Shown piece by piece: positions 42,273 to 48,103 of a stretch of DNA of 48,103 nt. The notes beneath the pieces are model-generated. The model was not told the origin of the DNA. It made no database searches and saw only the letters and a list, made by a program, of their open reading frames with translations. The stretch covers positions 1 to 48,103 of the forward strand of contig QCDS01000007.1 of the NCBI GenBank assembly GCA_003278685.1, given 5' to 3'. The position numbers and the translations under genes were made by a program. Positions within the stretch are counted from its first letter, which is position 1. Each line of letters starts with the position of its first letter. The DNA comes from Prochlorococcus sp. AG-355-K03. Lineage in GTDB: Bacteria; Cyanobacteriota; Cyanobacteriia; PCC-6307; Cyanobiaceae.

Positions 42273-42673
42273 AGATATTTAAATTTTTTTTAATATAGAC
42301 AAAATTATGAGTTTAAACATTTTGGAGTAAGTAAAAATTTTAAACTTAGGCAATATCTTTTGAAAACTGAAAATCTTCATTTAATTCATTTTTTCTAAAG
42401 CTTATAATGACAATCTAAATTAGATGTTTTTTAAATATGAACCATTATTTGTTTCTAAAAATCCTTTGATTATTAAGAAAAAGTGAATAGAATCGAAAGA
42501 AATTCTAAAATTTCAACTTTATGAAATTTTACATTTTTTACCTAATCCATTGCTATCAATAAGTTATTCGATAATTTTAATTGATAAAGTTGTTTACAGT
42601 ATTTCAGCAATCTTTATAAATTCTTGAGAGAATCATTATACAAAAATTAATTTTAATTTAATAGTTGATAAAT
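42273..42673. other. Long non-coding region upstream of rpaA
   Basis: About 400 bp without a convincing gene between a divergent hypothetical gene and rpaA, long for this compact genome. It is AT-rich with A- and T-tracts. The longest short frame starting with ATG encodes 20 residues (42424-42486) and looks random. AT-rich -10-like elements occur near 42636-42642 (ATTATAC). A long 5' leader or several promoters for rpaA would be consistent with this space. Confidence 0.4.
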
Positions 42674-43456
42674 ATGAAAATTTCAATCCTTTTAATTGAA
42701 GACGATCGTGATATGCGTGATTTGGTGGCTAGGCATTTAGAACATTCTGGTTTCGATGTCCAAAAAGCTGAAGATGGAATTAAAGGACAAGCATTAGCTC
42801 TTCAATATTCACCAGATTTAATACTTTTGGATTTGATGCTACCAAGTGTTGATGGTTTAACATTATGCCAGCGACTAAGAAGAGATGAAAGAACATCAAA
42901 TATACCAATTTTAATGATAACTGCGTTAGGCGGTCTTAAAGATAAAGTTACTGGGTTTAATTCTGGAGCGGATGATTACATTACTAAACCATTCGATTTA
43001 GAAGAATTATATGTACGCATAAAAGCATTATTAAGAAGAACCAACAGAGCACAATTAAATTCTAGTAACCAGCAAGAAATATTAAATTATGGCCCTTTAA
43101 CTCTTGTTCCGGAAAGATTTGAAGCTATATGGTTTGAATCTCCTGTTAGGTTAACTCATCTTGAATTTGAACTTCTTCATTGTCTTTTGCAGAGACATGG
43201 TCAAACTGTATCACCAGCATTAATTCTTAAAGAAGTATGGGGATATGAACCTGATGATGACATTGAGACAATCAGAGTTCATATTAGACACTTACGCACT
43301 AAACTTGAGCCCGATCCACGCAAACCTATTTATATAAAAACTGTATACGGTGCTGGATATTGTCTAGAGTTACCTATTGGTTCTCAAGTGGAAACTGCTA
43401 GGCAAGAGTTCATCCAAGCAAGAAATCCTGACTTAATAAATTCTGCGGTAGATTAA
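42674..43456 (+). CDS. rpaA: Response regulator RpaA (circadian/light output regulator)
   Basis: An OmpR-family DNA-binding response regulator, output of the SasA-KaiC clock in cyanobacteria. With the ATG at 42674 it has 260 residues. The receiver domain holds acidic Asp10/Asp11, phospho-acceptor Asp53 (LLDLMLP) and Lys in ITKPF. The DNA-binding winged helix has [22 protein letters not shown] and [24 protein letters not shown], which matches RpaA rather than RpaB. The phrase [12 protein letters not shown] is also RpaA-like. Prochlorococcus lacks KaiA and runs an hourglass clock, with RpaA as likely output. The convergent holB stop is 2 bp away. Confidence 0.92.
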   Translation: MKISILLIEDDRDMRDLVARHLEHSGFDVQKAEDGIKGQALALQYSPDLILLDLMLPSVDGLTLCQRLRRDERTSNIPILMITALGGLKDKVTGFNSGADDYITKPFDLEELYVRIKALLRRTNRAQLNSSNQQEILNYGPLTLVPERFEAIWFESPVRLTHLEFELLHCLLQRHGQTVSPALILKEVWGYEPDDDIETIRVHIRHLRTKLEPDPRKPIYIKTVYGAGYCLELPIGSQVETARQEFIQARNPDLINSAVD

Positions 43457-43458
43457 TC

Positions 43459-44421
43459 TCATATATCTTCCATTGCAATTTTTAAAAAAGCTATTTCCCA
43501 GGCTAACCTTGGTTGAAAATTTTTTTTGAGGAGGTTTTTTAAATTTTCAAGTTTTTTAACTAAACCGATATTTTCTGTTTTTCTCCACCAAATTGTTTGA
43601 ATTAAATTTACTAAATAAATCTGTTGAAAAATATCTAATTTTTCAGATATCGATTTAGTTATTTCTAATATTTCTAGACTATTTTTAATTGGAGAATCCA
43701 ATTTACTTATAATTTCATCTGAAAAATCATTCCAAATTTCAATATTTTTCAATAATTGCTTTGGAGATCCATTTGCAGAATTTATTAAATCTTCAAATTT
43801 TAATTTTGTATTTATCTTTAATTTAGAATTATCTAAATATTCTTCAAAAATTGACTTTAATTGTTTACTAGAAAAAGATCGAAATCTGACGATTTGACAT
43901 CTTGAGATAATCGTATCTAAGAGAAGGTTTAATTTAGATGTTAGTAAAATAAAAATGCCGTTACTTGGTTCTTCTAAGATTTTTAAAAGACAATTTGAGG
44001 CTGCTTCGTTTAAGAGGTGTGCATCAATAATCAAAACAATTTTTTTTTCTGAGTTTATTGATTTTTGACTAAGAAAAGTTTTGATATTACGTATCTGAGC
44101 AATTTTAATAATCTCAGATCCACTTTTTATTGTTTTTTCAAAATCGGAACTCCCTGAACTTTTTATTGTCGAAAGAGAATCAGGTTCAATAATTAAAAAA
44201 TCAGGATGGTTATTGTTTGTAATTCTCTCTTCAACATTTTCGCTTGGTGAAGATTGTTTGAAAATCTCTTTTATAAATTGAAAAGCAGTTTGCTTTTTGC
44301 CTAATCCTTCAGCACCATAAAATATATAACCATTAGCTAATGATTTGTTTTTAATTATGTTCTTAAGAAAAATATTGACTTCTTCATTCAAGAAAAAATT
44401 ATTTTTTTTAACCTCATTCAT
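43459..44421 (-). CDS. holB: DNA polymerase III delta-prime subunit
   Basis: A clamp-loader subunit of the replicative polymerase. The AAA+ fold is divergent: the P-loop-like [12 protein letters not shown] lies near residue 38, [27 protein letters not shown] is the highly typical delta-prime segment, and ISRCQIVRF gives the SRC motif. The Zn-module cysteines of DnaX are missing, fitting delta-prime rather than gamma/tau. It has 320 residues. It starts inside the tmk stop (ATGA overlap), a pairing of tmk and holB common in bacteria. Confidence 0.87.
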   Translation of the reverse strand: MNEVKKNNFFLNEEVNIFLKNIIKNKSLANGYIFYGAEGLGKKQTAFQFIKEIFKQSSPSENVEERITNNNHPDFLIIEPDSLSTIKSSGSSDFEKTIKSGSEIIKIAQIRNIKTFLSQKSINSEKKIVLIIDAHLLNEAASNCLLKILEEPSNGIFILLTSKLNLLLDTIISRCQIVRFRSFSSKQLKSIFEEYLDNSKLKINTKLKFEDLINSANGSPKQLLKNIEIWNDFSDEIISKLDSPIKNSLEILEITKSISEKLDIFQQIYLVNLIQTIWWRKTENIGLVKKLENLKNLLKKNFQPRLAWEIAFLKIAMEDI

Positions 44422-45056
44422 TTGTTACTAGAAAAATTGTTTAGCAAAGTCTCTTTAATTTGATTAGAAATAGTTTTAATATTTTGTGAGGCAGATATTA
44501 TCTTCCAGTTTTTTTGTTTGGCAATTAGTTTGAAGCCTTCATTTACTTTTTCTAAAAATTTAATACCTTCTGATTCTATTCTGTCTGGAATTTCATTTTT
44601 TCTTCGAAATATGCTCTCTTCTGGAGAAATTTCTAAGAAGAAAGTGAGATCTGGAGATGCTCCTTGACATACTATAGATTCAATATTTTTAATAATTTCT
44701 AAATTTATATTTCTTCCATAACCTTGATAAGCTAATGTCGAATCGGAAAATCTATCACTTATTACCCAATCATTGTTATTTAAAGCAGGTGAAATAATTT
44801 TGGAAACGTGTTCAGCTCTATCCGCTGAATAAAGCAATAATTCTGCAAGAGATGAAGGCTTGTTATTTTCATTATTGTCAAGAATCAGTCTTCTAAGTCT
44901 TTTTCCTAAAAGACTGCCTCCAGGCTCTCTAGTTGTTATTAATTTGGACCCTTTTTTTATTAGACCACTTTTAGGAAGCCATTTGGATAGTTCATCTATT
45001 TGGGTAGTTTTACCACATCCATCAATACCCTCAATAACGATAAATTTACCTTTCAT
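44418..45056 (-). CDS. tmk: Thymidylate kinase
   Basis: Phosphorylates dTMP to dTDP. The P-loop [11 protein letters not shown] is at about 9-19, TREPGG binds the nucleotide, and [15 protein letters not shown] carries the DR motif and dTMP contacts. The LID region around [13 protein letters not shown] follows. It has 212 residues. The ATG at 45056 directly abuts the P-type ATPase stop at 45057, and its stop overlaps holB by 4 bp. Confidence 0.95.
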   Translation of the reverse strand: MKGKFIVIEGIDGCGKTTQIDELSKWLPKSGLIKKGSKLITTREPGGSLLGKRLRRLILDNNENNKPSSLAELLLYSADRAEHVSKIISPALNNNDWVISDRFSDSTLAYQGYGRNINLEIIKNIESIVCQGASPDLTFFLEISPEESIFRRKNEIPDRIESEGIKFLEKVNEGFKLIAKQKNWKIISASQNIKTISNQIKETLLNNFSSNK

Positions 45057-47351
45057 TTAATCCAAAGATAAAGCATTAATTACAACTGTAATAGAGCTAA
45101 TAGCCATCAATAATGCTGCTATTGAGGGAGTAAGAAGAATACCGTATTTAGGGAATAAAATGCCGGCGGCTAAAGGTATCGCTAGTAAGTTGTAACCAAA
45201 AGCCCATGTTAGATTTTGCTTTATTTTTCTTATAGTTTTTTTTGAAAGATTTAAGGCGTAGGATAATCCATTTAGTCGATCTCCCATTAATACTACATCT
45301 GCATTTGCCTTAGCTATTTGAGTACCTGATCCTACCGCAATTCCTAAGTCTGAGGATGCTAAGGCTGGGACATCATTAATACCATCACCAATCATTGCCA
45401 CTTTATTATTAATTTTTAAATTTTCTATAGTCTTTAGCTTCATCTCAGGAAGAAGATCCCATTTTACTTCTGTTTCTTTACAACCAATTTTTTTTGCTAA
45501 GGCTAAAACTGTTTGTTTCCTATCGCCACTTAAAATGTTAATTTTAAATTTGTTTTCTCTCAAATTTTGAACCGTTTTAATTGAATCATCTCTGAGTAAA
45601 TCTCCGAGCAAAATAAATCCTAATAACTTATCTTTGATACTTACTCCAATGATGGTGTTCGTTTTTGTTTCTTCATTTTCAATAACTTTTTTTGCATAAC
45701 TATCAATGATTGTTCCTTCACTTAGTAGCCATTCAATATTACCAATATTAATAAGTCCATCAATTGACTCAAGTTCTCCAGAAATACCTCGCCCTGAATG
45801 AGTAAAAATTTTTTTTATTGGAAATAAACTTAGATTTTTCTTTTTTGCCTCTTGAATTAAGGCATCTGCGATTGGATGTCTGCTTTCCTTTTCTAAACTG
45901 GCAGCTATTTTTAATAAAAATGAATGATCATCATTATTTTTGTAATCAACAATGAAAGGCTTACCTTTTGTTAAAGTACCTGTTTTGTCAAAAATAATGT
46001 GATTAATTTTTGAAGCCATCTCTATTTTGTCCCCGCCTTTAAATAAAACCCCTTTTTTTGCTGCTTTACCTGATGCGACAGTTATTACAGTTGGGGTGGC
46101 TAAACCTAATGCACAAGGACAAGCTATAACTAAAACGGCAATTGACAATTGAATTGCTAAACTCAGGAAATTTTCAGCATTACTACCAAGTGAACTATGA
46201 AGTGTATGGCTTGAGTTAGTTATTAATTCATGATTGTGGCTTAATAAATCAGGCCATATGTTTCTTGCCCCCTTCCACCAAAAGAAGAAGGTTAAAGTAG
46301 CAAAAATAAGTACAAAATAAGTAAATTTACCTGCAATTTCATCAGCAATGCTTTGAATTCGAGGTTTTCTAGCGTTTACAGACTCAATAAGATTTACTAG
46401 TTTTGCAAGAGAAGAATCTCCTCCTATCTTTTGTACTTTAAGTCTAAGAGTTGAATTAAGATTTAAAGAACCACAAGATAGATTATCGCCTTCTTTCACT
46501 TCTAAAGGTTTTGATTCTCCAGTAATATGTGAAACATCAACATATGAATTACCTCGGGTAACAATGCAGTCAGCTGGTACTCTGTCTCCTGCTAAAACTT
46601 GAATCTCTTGTTCTGGTCTTAAAGTGTTCACTCTTATTGACTTTATTTGATTGTCTTCTGTGTAGATATTTGCCATTTCAGGTTGAAGATCTAATAATTC
46701 TCCAATGGATGAACCAGTTTGATATCTTGCTCTTTCTTCTAGGTAACGCCCAATAAGTATGAAGCCTAACAGCATAACTGGCTCATTAAAAAAACAAGGA
46801 AAACCAGTGGTAGGAAATACTAACGATAGAAGACTTGTTGTATAAGCGCTAATTACACCAAGAGCTACTAAAGAATCCATATCGGGATGGTTCTTAATAA
46901 ATGATTTAAATCCATTAATAATTATTCCTCTGCCAGGAAATAATAGAGCTAACGTCGCTAATGAAGCGTGAAAAAATATATTACCTAATATTGGAAAATT
47001 TATATATCTTCCTTCTGCTAGATGGCCTAATCCTGAAAATAATAAAAGTAATAGAGCAAAAGTTAGTTTATTCCATTGATTATTCCACTTCTTTTTTTTT
47101 TCTAATTCTGCTTTATTTATTTTTTTTGAAAAATCATTTATGTAAATCTTTGATGGGAAACCATTCTCTTTTAGATTTTCGAGAACTGATTCTATTTCTA
47201 TATGTTTATGGGTAATTTCAAAATAAGCACTTTCAGTAAGCAAGTTAACAGAAACATTTTCAATACCATCAGAATTATTCAATATTTTTTCAACAGTACT
47301 AACACAACCTCCGCACTTCATACCTGTAACGCTTAGTTGAATGCTCTCCAT
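45057..47351 (-). CDS. Copper-type P1B ATPase
   Basis: A heavy-metal transporting ATPase, 764 residues from the ATG at 47351 (a GTG three codons upstream is an alternative). The N-terminal HMA domain has GMKCGGC with Cys13 and Cys16. The intramembrane metal motif is CPCALGLATP, which indicates Cu+ (or Ag+). HITGES, DKTGTLTKG with the phosphorylated Asp, the HP locus SRHPIADAL, and GDGINDVPAL complete the set. Cyanobacteria have two such pumps, CtaA (plasma membrane) and PacS (thylakoid), which supply plastocyanin and cytochrome oxidase; sequence alone does not tell which this is. It is the first gene of a tight operon with tmk and holB. Confidence 0.93.
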   Translation of the reverse strand: MESIQLSVTGMKCGGCVSTVEKILNNSDGIENVSVNLLTESAYFEITHKHIEIESVLENLKENGFPSKIYINDFSKKINKAELEKKKKWNNQWNKLTFALLLLLFSGLGHLAEGRYINFPILGNIFFHASLATLALLFPGRGIIINGFKSFIKNHPDMDSLVALGVISAYTTSLLSLVFPTTGFPCFFNEPVMLLGFILIGRYLEERARYQTGSSIGELLDLQPEMANIYTEDNQIKSIRVNTLRPEQEIQVLAGDRVPADCIVTRGNSYVDVSHITGESKPLEVKEGDNLSCGSLNLNSTLRLKVQKIGGDSSLAKLVNLIESVNARKPRIQSIADEIAGKFTYFVLIFATLTFFFWWKGARNIWPDLLSHNHELITNSSHTLHSSLGSNAENFLSLAIQLSIAVLVIACPCALGLATPTVITVASGKAAKKGVLFKGGDKIEMASKINHIIFDKTGTLTKGKPFIVDYKNNDDHSFLLKIAASLEKESRHPIADALIQEAKKKNLSLFPIKKIFTHSGRGISGELESIDGLINIGNIEWLLSEGTIIDSYAKKVIENEETKTNTIIGVSIKDKLLGFILLGDLLRDDSIKTVQNLRENKFKINILSGDRKQTVLALAKKIGCKETEVKWDLLPEMKLKTIENLKINNKVAMIGDGINDVPALASSDLGIAVGSGTQIAKANADVVLMGDRLNGLSYALNLSKKTIRKIKQNLTWAFGYNLLAIPLAAGILFPKYGILLTPSIAALLMAISSITVVINALSLD

Positions 47352-47379
47352 ATTTTTCACAATAGAAGCAAATTAATGC

Positions 47380-47407
47380 TTGACTTTATATTTAACTATA
47401 ATAATAA
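47380..47407 (+). promoter_or_regulatory. Candidate promoter of ycf3
   Basis: TTGACT at 47380-47385 and TAATAA at 47402-47407 with a 16-bp spacer, 66 bp before the ycf3 start. A perfect TATAAT overlaps at 47397-47402 but is too close to that -35. Either could be used. Confidence 0.35.
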
Positions 47408-47472
47408 ATGTAATAGACTTTTTAAATAGTTGTTTTTTAAATTACTATATTAATTTTATTAGATTTTGAGCA

Positions 47473-47994
47473 GTGCCTAGTAATCAAAACAGAGACAATT
47501 TTATTGATAAAGCTTTTACTGTAATTGCTGAATCTATTGTAAAAATAATGCCTATCGCTGAGAAAGAAAAAAAGGCATATATTTATTATAGAGATGGCTT
47601 AGCTGCACAAAATAATGGGGATTATTCGGAAGCGTTAGAGTATTACAAAGAGAGCTTACTGCTTGAAGAAAATAAAATTGATAGGGGTGAGACTTTAAAA
47701 AATATGGCAATAATATATATGAGTAACGGTGAAGAGGATTTGTCTATTGAAACTTATGAAAAAGCATTAGTAGAAAATCCCAAACAGCCATCATGCTTGA
47801 AAAATATAGGTTTAATTTATGAAAAAAGGGGAAGATATGCTGAGCAAAATGGTGATTTAGATCAGAGAGATATTTGGTTTGATAAAGCTGCTGAAGTCTG
47901 GTCTAAAGCAGTAAGACTTTATCCAGGCGGGTATCTAGATATTGAGAATTGGTTGAAAAACTCAGGCAGAAGCTCAATTGATATGTACCTTTGA
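47473..47994 (+). CDS. ycf3: Photosystem I assembly protein Ycf3
   Basis: A 173-residue TPR protein needed for photosystem I assembly at the thylakoid surface. Three TPR units are visible: [63 protein letters not shown], and [17 protein letters not shown], then [28 protein letters not shown]. These segments are characteristic of Ycf3 from cyanobacteria and plastids. The start is GTG at 47473. Divergent from the copper ATPase across 112 bp. Confidence 0.94.
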   Translation: MPSNQNRDNFIDKAFTVIAESIVKIMPIAEKEKKAYIYYRDGLAAQNNGDYSEALEYYKESLLLEENKIDRGETLKNMAIIYMSNGEEDLSIETYEKALVENPKQPSCLKNIGLIYEKRGRYAEQNGDLDQRDIWFDKAAEVWSKAVRLYPGGYLDIENWLKNSGRSSIDMYL

Positions 47995-47999
47995 TTTTT

Positions 48000-48103
48000 T
48001 TATTGTGATAAAGAATAATCAACTGCCTCTTTAATATTGGATATCTCTTTGATATTTATTAAATTTTGAAAATTATTATTCAGTTCCTCCTCTAATTTTG
48101 GAA
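48000..48103 (-). CDS. 3' end of an unidentified gene (possibly radA), cut by window edge
   Basis: The minus strand has an open frame from the window edge to TAA at 48000-48002, giving a 33-codon C-terminus: PKLEEELNNNFQNLINIKEISNIKEAVDYSLSQ, an acidic then amphipathic helical tail. The ISNIKEAVDYSL ending is similar to the C-terminal helix of RadA DNA-repair proteins. My memory of Prochlorococcus gene order next to ycf3 also suggests radA. Too short for a firm call. It ends 5 bp after the convergent ycf3 stop. Confidence 0.4.
   Translation of the reverse strand, partial: PKLEEELNNNFQNLINIKEISNIKEAVDYSLSQ

Noticed and set aside
42424-42486. 20-codon frame in the rpaA leader, a possible upstream ORF
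   Set aside because: Low-complexity Lys/Phe content and no ribosome-binding site; such frames are expected by chance.
42526-42545. TTTACA followed by TTTACC upstream of rpaA, resembling the HLR1 site bound by RpaB
   Set aside because: The spacer is one base short of HLR1 and the second half has a mismatch; T- and A-rich tracts make such matches common here.

Overview
The window looks like an ordinary chromosomal stretch from a high-light-adapted Prochlorococcus. The DNA is very AT-rich, genes are closely packed with many 1-14 bp overlaps and minimal spacers, and TTG or GTG starts are common. The gene content is that of a marine picocyanobacterium: a single-helix high-light-inducible (Hli) protein, RpaA, NdhO, Ycf3, zeta-carotene desaturase, a CRR7-family protein, probable PetL, DUF751, DUF2973 and DUF3120 proteins, and the TIGR03279 and TIGR03492 family proteins. 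I see no transposase, integrase, phage gene, CRISPR array or toxin cassette, and one tRNA gene (Asn). The species call rests on recognising proteins and gene order, not on a database search.

Layout, left third (1-21 kb). A 5'-truncated phosphoglucomutase gene and rarA are followed by a phosphopantetheinyl transferase / peroxiredoxin / coaX / cysH block. Divergent from cysH runs a four-gene ion-transport operon: type II NADH dehydrogenase, SLC13/DASS transporter with RCK_C domains, KtrB-like channel, KtrA-like NAD-binding subunit. At 10.7-13.9 kb lies a patch of small genes: a ribbon-helix-helix regulator with a dyad-rich upstream region, a lysine-rich hypothetical, a Nif11-like small protein, a 58-residue membrane protein on the opposite strand, an ABC-F ATPase and a four-cysteine microprotein. 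An HtrA protease, DUF2973, a conserved hypothetical and the Hli gene come next. A minus-strand run then reads DUF512 radical-SAM-like protein, TolC-family protein, inositol-monophosphatase-family protein, BrkB/YihY and a zinc-ribbon membrane protein.

Middle (21-41 kb). DUF3120-nadB faces a VKOR-thioredoxin fusion. rimO and probable petL converge. A minus-strand run carries a DUF4346 protein, a GNAT-like protein, a RibD-C reductase and an unusual tandem PTPS fusion. Next come aroK, a CRR7-family protein, a secreted hypothetical and a GST. DUF751-rbfA-hemD converge on crtQ plus an SRPBCC protein. An A-type Fe-S carrier, a TPR protein, an LpxB-related glycosyltransferase and a two-helix membrane protein converge on a TIGR01777 epimerase. 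ndhO, a J-domain protein, cysK, a small conserved protein and an ECF-type ATPase complete this part.

Right end (41-48 kb). tRNA-Asn with a clear promoter and terminator is followed by an intergenic region holding paired AGAACA repeats and a hypothetical coiled-coil protein. rpaA, the circadian output regulator, follows a roughly 400 bp non-coding leader. holB, tmk and a Cu-type P1B ATPase form a tight minus-strand operon divergent from ycf3. A truncated gene at the edge may be radA.

Together these genes serve core metabolism (sulfate reduction and cysteine, CoA, NAD, shikimate, tetrapyrrole, carotenoid and pterin pathways), photosynthetic assembly and ion homeostasis. No wholly new multi-gene system is evident. 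The most unusual items are the tandem PTPS with one apparently disabled site, the small-gene patch at 10.7-13.9 kb, the NDH-2/DASS/Ktr operon, and the AGAACA repeat pair.
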